49,538 bases of DNA from Caldivirga sp. UBA161 (GTDB taxonomy: Archaea; Thermoproteota; Thermoprotei; Thermoproteales; Thermocladiaceae), in NCBI RefSeq assembly GCF_002506515.1, contig NZ_DAXS01000011.1, forward strand, positions 1 through 49,538. Direction: 5' to 3'. This document shows positions 41,743 through 49,538 of the stretch, one piece after another (the first letter of the stretch is position 1; each line of letters starts with the position of its first letter). The position numbers and the translations under genes are program-made. A model generated the notes under the pieces. It did no database searches, had not been told where the DNA came from, and saw only the letters and a list, made by a program, of their open reading frames with translations.

Positions 41743-43208
41743 TTACCTTCACCGGCATTACGTTCATTTAACTCATTGAAGGCTTCATCAGGGTTCACGT
41801 AATACTTGTTAATAATCTCAAAGACGCTGCTGGGGGATAACACATTACTCTTAACCATGAGTTCTATGAGCTTCTCCCTCCTACTCAACTCAGCCTTAAC
41901 CTCATTGGGTTGCAGTGCATGGTTCTCAATAATTCTATTTATCAGTACTGAATCATTAACATTAACTATACTATCATCGCTCCTCCTCCATTCGAAAACC
42001 CTATTAAGTATTGGCCTATCCTCCTGAACATCAATAACCTCCTCAACCCTAGTAACCCTCCTCGTTATTTCATCACCCTTAGCCACGACACTTATCTGCA
42101 CAATAACGCCCAGTGATGTTAATAGGGTTGCAGGTATCTCCATGGGTTTAGATAACAGCCTCCTAATGGCCATTTCAGCTGAGTATGCGTGTAATGTGGA
42201 TAAGCCAGTGTGCCCACTTGCCAATGCCTGGAAGAAGACGTATGATTCCTCACCCCTTAATTCACCAACAACAATGTAATCCGGCCTAAGCCTCATGGAT
42301 ACCTTAACTAATTCGTATAAATCAACATTAGCGACCCCAGGCATCTCTGAGGTCCTAGCCACTAAGGGCACCCAATGGTCGTGAAGTAGGTACAATTCCC
42401 TAGCGTCCTCAATCGTAATTATCCTAAACCCATTCCTAACAAGGAAGAGTAGGGCATTAAGTAGCGTTGTCTTCCCTGCACCAGTGGGTCCTATTATGAG
42501 TATGCTGACGCTGTGATCAAGCATGAACCATAGGTAGGCAGCCAACTTACTGCTTAATGTGCCTAACTTAATCATCTCCACCACGGTTAATGGAATCTCC
42601 CTAAACTTCCTAATAGTTAGAATTGGGCCTATTGAGGCAACATCCCTAAGTAGCATCTCAACCCTGAAGTTCTCAGGCATTAGTAGCCCCTCAAGTATTG
42701 GTGATGCTGAACTGGGGTTTCTCCTTATCCTCTGGGAGAGGAGGGTTACTAGTCTACTTAATTCATCATCAGTAATGCTGATGTTAGTCTTAATGTGGCC
42801 ATACTTATTATGCCACACGTAAACGCCCCTACCTGGGCCATTAATGTGGACATCCTCAACCCTGGGATCATTAACAAGGGGCTCAATGGGGCCGAAGCCT
42901 ACCGTATTCTTCAATACGTAGTACATTATTCTTCTAGCCCCCTCAGGACTAATATTGGGTGCGTGGCGCCTAATCAATGACTCAGCAATACCCTTAACGT
43001 ACTCCCTAACGTTACCATAATCGTATATTGATGGGGCATTCCTAGCGCTCATTAATTTCCCTAATTCATCCCTTACCCTCATGAGTATATTCTCCTCCTC
43101 CTTACTTAACTTAGGCTCCTCCACCCAGTAGACATGCTGCCCATCCTTATTCACAAGTATTGATACATGCACTAGCCCATCTAATATGGCGTAATCATTA
43201 ACATACAT
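41739..43208 (-). CDS. Type II/IV secretion-family ATPase (TadA/GspE-like)
   Basis: Hexameric ATPase that powers assembly of archaeal pili or secretion. Walker A GPTGAGKT is at 240-247, Walker B in YIVVGELRGEE at 311-321, and the His box GHTGLSTLH at 332-340. The N-terminal domain contains YYVLKNTVGFGPIEPLVNDPRVEDVHING, typical of TadA/CpaF and archaeal FlaI-like relatives. It is 489 residues, with an extra helical tail. It is coupled to the platform gene 40927 and divergent from a second platform-like protein at 43259. Confidence 0.92.
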   Translation of the reverse strand: MYVNDYAILDGLVHVSILVNKDGQHVYWVEEPKLSKEEENILMRVRDELGKLMSARNAPSIYDYGNVREYVKGIAESLIRRHAPNISPEGARRIMYYVLKNTVGFGPIEPLVNDPRVEDVHINGPGRGVYVWHNKYGHIKTNISITDDELSRLVTLLSQRIRRNPSSASPILEGLLMPENFRVEMLLRDVASIGPILTIRKFREIPLTVVEMIKLGTLSSKLAAYLWFMLDHSVSILIIGPTGAGKTTLLNALLFLVRNGFRIITIEDARELYLLHDHWVPLVARTSEMPGVANVDLYELVKVSMRLRPDYIVVGELRGEESYVFFQALASGHTGLSTLHAYSAEMAIRRLLSKPMEIPATLLTSLGVIVQISVVAKGDEITRRVTRVEEVIDVQEDRPILNRVFEWRRSDDSIVNVNDSVLINRIIENHALQPNEVKAELSRREKLIELMVKSNVLSPSSVFEIINKYYVNPDEAFNELNERNAGEGK

Positions 43209-43258
43209 TAGGTATACTAATACTACAGTAGTATTTTTAATCCTTTACTTTAGATCCA

Positions 43259-44215
43259 ATGAGTATTACGTTTATAAGGCGCTTAAGGGTTAATACATTA
43301 ATGGTTAAGCTAGGTGCAATCACTAGATCCATTACTGTACTGGTGGTATTAGTAATTATTGTACTCAGTTACTTAACATCACCTAAGGTGGTGGTTACTT
43401 TAAGCGCCATGAATATTTCACTTAACTTGGCATTACCCAGTAATTATATTTATGTATCAGTATACGTAATCTCAGCGGCCTTAGTAATATTGGTTGCATC
43501 AATGCCTGGATTCAATAGGTGGAGGATTAATAATTACATTACAGGTGAGTTACCCACATTCATTAGGATGATTAGGGATGGGTTAAGCACTGGCTTAACC
43601 ATAACAGAGACTATTAACTTAACCTTTAGGCATGGTAGCGTCTTAGTTAGGGAGCTTAGTGGTAGGCTTAGGTTAAGTGTAATAGGGCCAAGTGAATTAA
43701 GTAATGCCTTAATGAGCCTCGCCCATGAGCTTAACAATAGGTACCTTGAATTAGTTTCGATAGTTCTTGAATCAGCCCTAAGGAGTGGCGCTAAGGCTAC
43801 TGATGTTCTTGACTTAGCCTATAGGGAGTTGGATAATGTTGTCATTAATGAGCTTGATAAAGTGAATGCCCTTAAACCCTACATTGCATTAGCCTATACT
43901 ATAATAGTAGTGTACGTATTCCTAGGATCAGTAATATTAGCCATATTAATACCGAGGTTAATTTCAACTGCATCAACAATAGCAAGCTCCCTACCCACTG
44001 GCCTAATATCACTCGGTAGCCTAAGCGTTAACGTCATCAACACCTTATTCGTCTACAGTATAATGATCCAATCGCTCTTCACAGGTATGATAATTGGTAA
44101 GGTGGTTTACAGGAACCTCAGCGTTGGTTTAATGCACTCATCAATAATGACCATAATGGCTGTGGCGCTTAACTACGTGCTAAACCTCTACATGCCCCAA
44201 ATAATGCACGTATAG
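43259..44215 (+). CDS. TadC/T2SSF-like membrane protein, copy 2
   Basis: A 318-residue membrane protein with two N-terminal hydrophobic segments, a cytoplasmic helical T2SSF domain (PTFIRMIRDGLSTGLTITETIN; NALMSLAHELNNRYLELVSIVLESALRSG) and three C-terminal hydrophobic segments. The domain layout matches the platform half of archaeal type IV pilus systems, where two different platform proteins often work with one ATPase. Transcribed from the opposite strand, with only 50 bases between the two starts, so a shared control region is likely. Confidence 0.78.
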   Translation: MSITFIRRLRVNTLMVKLGAITRSITVLVVLVIIVLSYLTSPKVVVTLSAMNISLNLALPSNYIYVSVYVISAALVILVASMPGFNRWRINNYITGELPTFIRMIRDGLSTGLTITETINLTFRHGSVLVRELSGRLRLSVIGPSELSNALMSLAHELNNRYLELVSIVLESALRSGAKATDVLDLAYRELDNVVINELDKVNALKPYIALAYTIIVVYVFLGSVILAILIPRLISTASTIASSLPTGLISLGSLSVNVINTLFVYSIMIQSLFTGMIIGKVVYRNLSVGLMHSSIMTIMAVALNYVLNLYMPQIMHV

Positions 44216-44273
44216 TTGATCATTTACGTAATGCGGTTAATGTTTAATTAAGTATCCTTTAGATGCGTGTTTA

Positions 44274-45596
44274 ATGGACTTGAGCAATTACCTTAGTGAA
44301 TTAAGGGGAGCCGGCTTACTTAAGGTTGTTAATTCACCCATGGCGGTGGAGTTTGACATACCGCTAATAGCCCATAGGTTCAGTGGCATGGGGCCAGCGT
44401 TACTCTTCAGCAATATTAAGGATCACCCAGGCTTCAGGGCTGTGGCTAACATACTGGATACTAGGGTTAAGTTAATGATGGCCCTAAAAGCCAACAGTGC
44501 AGAGGAGGCTTATATTAAGCTCCTTAACGCTGAGGCTAATCCCCTTGAACCAAGGGAGGTTAACGACTTCCCGCTCACTAGGTTAAGTGAGGTTGATTTA
44601 CGTAAACTCCCAATACCAAGGTTCTTTGAGAGGGAGCCTGGGCCATGCTTAACCAGTGGTGTGGTTCTTGGCTTAGGCGATTACGTTAATGCCTCCTTTC
44701 ATAGGCTCACAGTTATTGATAGGGATAAGTTCGTGATTAGGCTTGTACCAAGGCACCTATACAGGATCTTTAATGATAATAAGGCTAAGGGTCGTGATAC
44801 GCCAATAGCCATAGTCTGGGGCACTCACCCAGCCTTCCTATTAGCTTCAGCCTCCTCACCACCATATGGCGTCAGTGAATTAGGTGTTGCTAATAGGCTC
44901 ATGAACGGTGAATTAAGGGTCTTTAGGCTGAGTAACGGTATTCCAGTTCCAGTTGATGCTGAGGTGGTTATGGAGGGCTTCATTCTTAAGGATGCTGAGC
45001 ATGATGAGGGGCCATGCGTTGACGTAATGGGTACGTATGATGTAGTTAGGAGGCAGCCCATTGTTAAAATAACCGCAGTCTACGTTAAGCCTAACCCAAT
45101 AGTCCACGTGCTTATTGCAGGTGATGCGGAGAATTCAGTTTTAATGGGTTTTGAGAAGGAGGCTAGGATATGGAATGCTGTTAGGGCTGTGGCTGATGTT
45201 AAGGCTGTTAGGTTAACTAGGGGTGGTGGGGGTTGGCTTCACGCCATTGTGGCTATTAGGAAGACCATTGAGGGTGAGGGTAAGAACGCAATACTAGCCG
45301 CCTTCGCCGCTCACCCAAGCTTAAAGCATGTTGTGGTTGTTGATGATGATATTAACATTGATGATTTAAGCGAGGTTGAGTGGGCTATTGCAACGAGGTT
45401 TAGGGCTGACGAGGACTTAGTGATAATTGAGGGTGCTAGGGGTTCAAGCCTTGACCCAGCGGCGATTGATCAATCAATAGGCTTAACAACGAAGATGGGT
45501 ATTGACGCCACTAGGCCATTAAGTAAGGATGCCTTGAGGTTCGAGAGGGCTAGGATACCGGAGAGGATTAATATTAATGAGGTTAAACTCGAGTAA
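44274..45596 (+). CDS. UbiD-family decarboxylase
   Basis: Prenylated-FMN-dependent reversible decarboxylase. PLEPREVNDFPLTRLSEVDLRKLPIP, then GPCLTSGVVLG, the ASFHRLTVIDRDKFVIRLVPRH Arg region, VDAEVVMEGFI with the catalytic Glu, and EGPCVDVMGTYD with the second Glu are the expected blocks. At 440 residues it is a typical archaeal UbiD. In crenarchaea such a protein serves as anhydromevalonate-phosphate decarboxylase of the modified mevalonate pathway; aromatic or other acids are alternatives. No UbiX or aconitase-X-type gene is adjacent, so I cannot decide. Confidence 0.9.
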   Translation: MDLSNYLSELRGAGLLKVVNSPMAVEFDIPLIAHRFSGMGPALLFSNIKDHPGFRAVANILDTRVKLMMALKANSAEEAYIKLLNAEANPLEPREVNDFPLTRLSEVDLRKLPIPRFFEREPGPCLTSGVVLGLGDYVNASFHRLTVIDRDKFVIRLVPRHLYRIFNDNKAKGRDTPIAIVWGTHPAFLLASASSPPYGVSELGVANRLMNGELRVFRLSNGIPVPVDAEVVMEGFILKDAEHDEGPCVDVMGTYDVVRRQPIVKITAVYVKPNPIVHVLIAGDAENSVLMGFEKEARIWNAVRAVADVKAVRLTRGGGGWLHAIVAIRKTIEGEGKNAILAAFAAHPSLKHVVVVDDDINIDDLSEVEWAIATRFRADEDLVIIEGARGSSLDPAAIDQSIGLTTKMGIDATRPLSKDALRFERARIPERININEVKLE

Positions 45597-45774
45597 TAGG
45601 GATTTAATCATATGGGAGGGTTTTTAAAGTGCACTCTTATTAAGTGTTAGGTTAGAGTAAATGTGAGTGGGGTTTTTAGTATCCGACATTTGCCTAATAT
45701 GCGTTTTATTCTTGGTTAATATAAAATGAAATAGGTGATTTAAGCTTGAACATCTAACCTCAGCTAGGGGTTAA

Positions 45775-47406
45775 ATGGCTATCGCTAAGATTACTGATGC
45801 TGAGGAGGCATTAAGTAGTATTAAGGATAATTCAGTGGTGGCTATTTCAGGCTTCAACGCGGCAACAATGCCTGAATACCTTATAGTAAAGCTCTTTGAC
45901 ATATACAGGAGGACCGGGCATCCCAGTGGTTTATTCGTAATATCGGACACGTTACCTGCAGCTAATAATCGCGGCCTTGACTTAGTAGCTAAGTCAATGT
46001 ACGATGAGGGTGACTTCAACTTCATTAGGGGCTTCATGCTTCCATTCCTAGGTCAATCACCGTGGCTTCAACGCTTAGCCCTTGAGAATAGGGTTGAGGC
46101 GTACACTTGGCCAATAGGCGTATCAGCGCATTGGTTTAGGAGTAAGGCACTTGGCTTACCTGTGATTACTAAGGTTGGTTTAGGTACTTTCCTTGATCCT
46201 AGGTATGACGGTATTTACCTTAATGAATTAGCTAGGGAGCGTAAAGTGTGTAGGGTTGAGTTAATTGAGATTAAGGGTGAGGAGTACTTAATGTATGATT
46301 GCCCAAAGCCCAATGCCGCCTTAATAAGGGGTTCAACAGCTGATGAGTTAGGTAACTTAAGCATGGAGGATGAGGCAATATACGGCACTGTATTAGCCAT
46401 AACCCAAGCCACTAAGGCAATGCCTAACCCAGGCGTGGTAATAGCCCAGGTAATGTATGTTACTAAGGCTGGTTCAATAAGGCCTAAGGTTGTTCACGTC
46501 CCAGGGCCATTAATAGACTACGTGATTGAGGCACCCATGGAGTACCACCCTCAATCAGCATCAATAAAATATGACCCAAGGGTATGTGGGCGCATTACCC
46601 CAAGTAACATTTGCCTCCAGCAGGATGGTAAACTAGACTTGGAGAAGGTAATAGCCAGGAGGGTTACCGTTGAGTTAGTTAACCTACTTGGTAAGGTGGG
46701 TAAGCCACTTATAGTCAACCTAGGCATTGGAATACCATCAACAGTGGCTAGGGTTATTAGTGAGGAGGGGCTTGGGGATTTAATCTTCACCACCGTTGAG
46801 TCAGGCCCATGGGGTGGAATAGCCTTAAACGGTGATGACTTTGGGGTAGCCATAGCTCCATTCGCCGTAATACCAATGCCTGACCAATTCACAATATATG
46901 AGGGTGGGGCAATTAACGCCACTTCACTGGGGTTCATGCAGATTGGACCGAGGGGTGACGTTAATCCAAGTTTCCTACCTGAGAGGCTCCCTGGACCGGG
47001 TGGATTCCCATCAATAGTTCATGGTGCACCCAGAATATACTTCGCCGGAGCCTTCACCGCAGGTAAGAGGGATATTAGGGTTGAGAACGGTAGGCTGATT
47101 ATTGGGAAGGATGGGGATATTGTTAAGTTCGTTAAGAAGCCCTATAAGATAGCCTTCAATGCTGAATTAGGCCTAAAGGCTGGTAAGGAAGTACTTTACA
47201 TCACTGAAAGGGCAGTATTCAGGTTAACACCAGGGGGGTTACTGCTTGAGGAATATGCACCGGGTGTAGACATTGAGAAGGATATTTTAAGTAAGATGGA
47301 GTTTAAGCCACAGTTATCTAGGGATATAAGGCAGATGGAGCCTGAATTATTTAAGGATAGGAAGCTTGGGTTAAGGGAAATAGCCTTAAAGATGCTTAAG
47401 CAATGA
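45775..47406 (+). CDS. Class I CoA-transferase (propionate/acetate CoA-transferase-like)
   Basis: Moves CoA between short-chain acids via a gamma-glutamyl-CoA thioester. Both halves of the enzyme (alpha and beta) are in one chain: the N-terminal domain begins SVVAISGFNAATMPEYLI, and the C-terminal half has VNLGIGIPSTVARVI with the catalytic Glu about residue 342 in TTVESGPWGG, like Pct/YdiF proteins. Length 543 fits. It may serve in acid activation or amino-acid fermentation. It is a single gene separated by 178 bases from UbiD; an ATG at 45775 follows a purine-rich AGGGGTT. Confidence 0.9.
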   Translation: MAIAKITDAEEALSSIKDNSVVAISGFNAATMPEYLIVKLFDIYRRTGHPSGLFVISDTLPAANNRGLDLVAKSMYDEGDFNFIRGFMLPFLGQSPWLQRLALENRVEAYTWPIGVSAHWFRSKALGLPVITKVGLGTFLDPRYDGIYLNELARERKVCRVELIEIKGEEYLMYDCPKPNAALIRGSTADELGNLSMEDEAIYGTVLAITQATKAMPNPGVVIAQVMYVTKAGSIRPKVVHVPGPLIDYVIEAPMEYHPQSASIKYDPRVCGRITPSNICLQQDGKLDLEKVIARRVTVELVNLLGKVGKPLIVNLGIGIPSTVARVISEEGLGDLIFTTVESGPWGGIALNGDDFGVAIAPFAVIPMPDQFTIYEGGAINATSLGFMQIGPRGDVNPSFLPERLPGPGGFPSIVHGAPRIYFAGAFTAGKRDIRVENGRLIIGKDGDIVKFVKKPYKIAFNAELGLKAGKEVLYITERAVFRLTPGGLLLEEYAPGVDIEKDILSKMEFKPQLSRDIRQMEPELFKDRKLGLREIALKMLKQ

Positions 47407-47431
47407 GTATTCAATATACTTCACTTGACCT

Positions 47432-47447
47432 CCACCCTAAAGGGCGG
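47432..47447. repeat. GC-rich stem-loop
   Basis: Five base pairs with one A-C mismatch around a TAAA loop, 26 bases after the CoA-transferase stop. It may be a transcription-termination or mobile-element relic. Confidence 0.4.
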
Positions 47448-47875
47448 ACCTTCAGTAATAAGCTTATGCAAAGCCTCATAGTGAACTTGAATGAAGAAGC
47501 ATAATACTAGTATGCACTACCTCAAGTACTACAATTGCTTGGAAAGGAGATAGAGGCATTTAGTGTAATAGGATTATTCAAGTGTTTTGTTACGGAGAGA
47601 TCTGTAGGCAGCTCAGCACCTAATATTTAAATCTTAATTAATAAATTAGGTAAGGTTAATTAGGAATTTAATGTATATTCAGAAGGCCGCTGAAATGAAT
47701 TATCCTGAAGTTGCGTAAAAGATCCCAGTATTGAGAGACTTTAAGTACACTAGTGAAGTTATATTTAACCCCCTTCACTTAATGAGTATAATGAAATTAC
47801 TGGAGTCTTCATACTTTAAAATTATATTGTCGTGGTATATATTCTTCTAAATAGTATAGTTGCAGTACCTACGTA

Positions 47876-47889
47876 AATTTTTTAAATAA
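47876..47889 (+). promoter_or_regulatory. TATA box of the ECF transporter genes
   Basis: AATTTTTTAAATAA about 27-40 bases before the ATG at 47916. Confidence 0.5.
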
Positions 47890-47915
47890 TCCCGTCAGTA
47901 TCCCTTGGTGAGTAC

Positions 47916-48689
47916 ATGGTTTGGAATGGCGTACACTTTAACTTAAACACCATAATGCCCTGGTACGTTATCTTCATATGGACGTTACTTTACTTCGCTC
48001 TATTAGCATGGGCCTGGAGGCCCAGGGAGGGTAAGCCTTTCGGTAATTTTAAGACTATTGATTTCGTTTATATAGCATTAATAGCTGCGTTGCTTATCGT
48101 GTACAATTTCTTCATATCGCCATTAATACCTAAGGTTGGTACAGTAACAACGTACTTCTATTACCCAATTATTGGTGAAATGTTCTTAGTAATGTTAGCT
48201 GCATCATTGGTTGGTAAACCTGGTTCCGCTGGTTTAGTAATATTCACTTACACCCTCCTCTCCGACATTATTCATTACGGTTTTGGTGGTGAACCCTTCT
48301 GGTTCCTCTATGAAGTTACATCATATGCAGCGATAATTGACATATGGCTAATATATAGGGGGAAGTATTATTTAATGCCATTTAAGGGTATTTTTAAGAG
48401 TTCAGCTGATTACAAGGCTACTGAAGATGGATCCATAGCTAGTGAGGAGTTGGAGGAGGAATTAAAGCCTGCTAGGTTATTATTCATTGTTGATGCTATA
48501 TTGGGCGGCGTTACTATCTCAATTGCATATCCATTCTGGTGGAGGGGCTTCTGGGGTCCATTTGTCTTGGGTATATCATTCACACCAAGCTTCTGGTTCA
48601 TAACAACCATAACCAGTATAGGTGCTGGTGTTGTTCTTGGACTTGTTGTGGCGCCATTCATTTACTACATTAAGAAGGTACTGGCTTAG
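47916..48689 (+). CDS. Membrane protein, probable ECF-transporter S component
   Basis: A 257-residue protein with about six hydrophobic segments. FKTIDFVYIALIAALLIVYNF begins the region resembling ECF substrate-binding S components, and MLAASLVGKPGSAGLVIFTYTLL is similar to their third/fourth helices. A polar, acidic loop (about 155-185, ASEELEEELKPARLL) separates the last two pairs of segments. Its direct neighbour (8 bases) is a cobalt/ECF-type ATPase gene, which is the main support for the assignment. The vitamin or ion transported cannot be told from sequence. Confidence 0.7.
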   Translation: MVWNGVHFNLNTIMPWYVIFIWTLLYFALLAWAWRPREGKPFGNFKTIDFVYIALIAALLIVYNFFISPLIPKVGTVTTYFYYPIIGEMFLVMLAASLVGKPGSAGLVIFTYTLLSDIIHYGFGGEPFWFLYEVTSYAAIIDIWLIYRGKYYLMPFKGIFKSSADYKATEDGSIASEELEEELKPARLLFIVDAILGGVTISIAYPFWWRGFWGPFVLGISFTPSFWFITTITSIGAGVVLGLVVAPFIYYIKKVLA

Positions 48690-48697
48690 GGGGATAT

Positions 48698-49538
48698 ATG
48701 GCTAAGATTATTAAAATTAATAATCTTTTTGTTCGTTACTTTGGTTATAATAAGCCTGTCCTTAGGAGCCTATCACTTGAGGTCGAGGAGGGTGAGTTTA
48801 TACTTCTCGTGGGTAGGACAGGCTCTGGGAAATCCACATTACTTAATGTAATAAACGGTGTTATACCGAACATAATAAGCGCCACTGTCAGGGGTTCAAT
48901 TAATGTTGCTAATCGTGATCCAAGGAAAACCCCCGTTCATGAAATGGCCACAATAGTTGGCACTGTATATCAAATACCGGAGAGCCAAATATTCTCGCTG
49001 ATCGTTGATGATGACGTTGCCTTTGGGCTTGAGAATAGGGCTATTGAGCCTGAGGAAATGAGGAGGAGGGTTATTGAATCCCTTAAATTGGTTAATCTTG
49101 CCCATAAGATGAAGCATCCAACATTCCTACTAAGTGGTGGTGAGAAGCAGAGGCTTGTTATTGCTGGTGTTTTAGCGGTTAAACCCAGGATTCTAATCCT
49201 TGATGAACCAACGTCAATGCTTGATTCCGTTGGTGCGGAGCAGATATTTAGCCTCGTTAAGAGGCTTAATGATGAGGGGCTTACAATAATCATGAGTGAG
49301 CATAGGGTTGAGAGGGTTATTGGCATGGTGGATAGGGTTATTGGCCTTAAGGATGGAACCATATACATCGATGATGAACCACATAGGGCAATGGTCAAGG
49401 ACCTAACTAAACTTGGTGTTGAGGAACCACAAGTAACTACGCTATATAGGATGATTAATGGGAAATCAGACTACTACCGAGTATCTATTGGGGAGTTTCT
49501 TGAAATCGGGGCTGCAAATAAACTGGAAGTTATTAATG
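48698..49538 (+). CDS. ECF-type ABC transporter ATPase (partial, runs off right edge)
   Basis: ATP-binding subunit of an energy-coupling-factor transporter. After MAKIIKINNLFVRYFGYNKP the Walker A is GRTGSGKST, the Q-loop GTVYQIPESQIF (the QNPEDQ-like sequence of ECF/CbiO ATPases), the signature LSGGEKQRLVIAGVLA, and Walker B ILILDEPTSMLD with the switch His in SEHRVERV. The frame is open at base 49538 after 280 codons. The continuing sequence may be a second ATPase domain, as in fused EcfA1A2 proteins. A GGGGGATAT ribosome binding site precedes the ATG. Confidence 0.9.
   Translation, partial: MAKIIKINNLFVRYFGYNKPVLRSLSLEVEEGEFILLVGRTGSGKSTLLNVINGVIPNIISATVRGSINVANRDPRKTPVHEMATIVGTVYQIPESQIFSLIVDDDVAFGLENRAIEPEEMRRRVIESLKLVNLAHKMKHPTFLLSGGEKQRLVIAGVLAVKPRILILDEPTSMLDSVGAEQIFSLVKRLNDEGLTIIMSEHRVERVIGMVDRVIGLKDGTIYIDDEPHRAMVKDLTKLGVEEPQVTTLYRMINGKSDYYRVSIGEFLEIGAANKLEVIN

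Larger units (their letters stand above)
47407..47915. other. Gene-free gap with a GC-rich hairpin
   Basis: About 500 bases without a coding region. A hairpin at 47432-47447 (CCACCC-TAAA-GGGCGG with one mismatch) is the only clear structure and recalls the stem-loops found at ends of IS200/IS605 elements. Short protein-like fragments broken by stops occur around 47500-47630 but are not identifiable. The right end holds the promoter of the S-component gene. Confidence 0.5.

Noticed and set aside
1..49538. CRISPR arrays, rRNA or tRNA genes, intact insertion sequences
   Set aside because: No regularly spaced repeats, no conserved rRNA segments, no cloverleaf candidates and no transposase-like protein were seen on reading through both strands.

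Overview
The window is a gene-dense piece of chromosome from a hyperthermophilic crenarchaeon. The evidence is a set of archaeal information-processing genes (Rpo6, undivided RpoB, aIF5B, S17e, proteasome beta, the KH/beta-CASP nuclease aCPSF1/FttA), an AglB oligosaccharyltransferase, a DUF2070 protein, a PaREP1-family gene and a crenarchaeal-type pyruvoyl arginine decarboxylase. Arginine codons are mostly AGG/AGA. Many genes have a TATA box about 25-30 bases before the start codon (leaderless type), and some internal operon genes have GAGGTGA-type ribosome binding sites. PaREP1 and the gene content fit the Thermoproteales, with Caldivirga or Vulcanisaeta as the best guess; this is inference, not proof.

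Layout. 1-4,400: tail of a surface protein, rpo6, a small unknown gene, an overlapping rps17e-FKBP-psmB operon, a PaREP1 gene, and a previously easy-to-miss wreck of a DapA/KDG-aldolase-family gene. 4,480-12,023: aIF5B, an orphan peptide-type ABC ATPase, aCPSF1/FttA, a TIM-barrel-like protein, a winged-helix regulator and a ThiD-ThiN fusion. 12,500-20,900: arginine decarboxylase, DUF2070, a 52-residue cysteine-rich protein just before rpoB, rpoB with a coupled HemK-like methyltransferase, an AbrB-PhoU regulator and Hsp20. 21,000-31,350: a half plus a full GT-B glycosyltransferase, an SGNH hydrolase, Sir2, an M32 carboxypeptidase, EtfBA, AglB, and a PIN protein coupled to NAD kinase. 31,400-37,270: a sugar-metabolism island of two Gfo/Idh/MocA dehydrogenases, three xylose-isomerase-like TIM barrels and an aldo/keto reductase. 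37,400-40,880: nucleoside diphosphate kinase and a short complex I block, nuoA - nuoB/C fusion - nuoD. 40,900-44,215: a type IV pilus/secretion-like ATPase and two membrane platform proteins. 44,270-49,538: a UbiD-family decarboxylase, a class I CoA-transferase, a 500-base gene-free gap, and the start of an ECF-type transporter whose ATPase runs off the right edge.

No tRNA, rRNA, CRISPR array or intact insertion sequence was recognised. The most notable items are the double CX3CX3C mini-protein upstream of rpoB, the dispersed RNA polymerase and complex I operons (with a NuoB-NuoC fusion), the three-isomerase/two-dehydrogenase sugar island, the stand-alone GT-B half domain, and the decayed aldolase.
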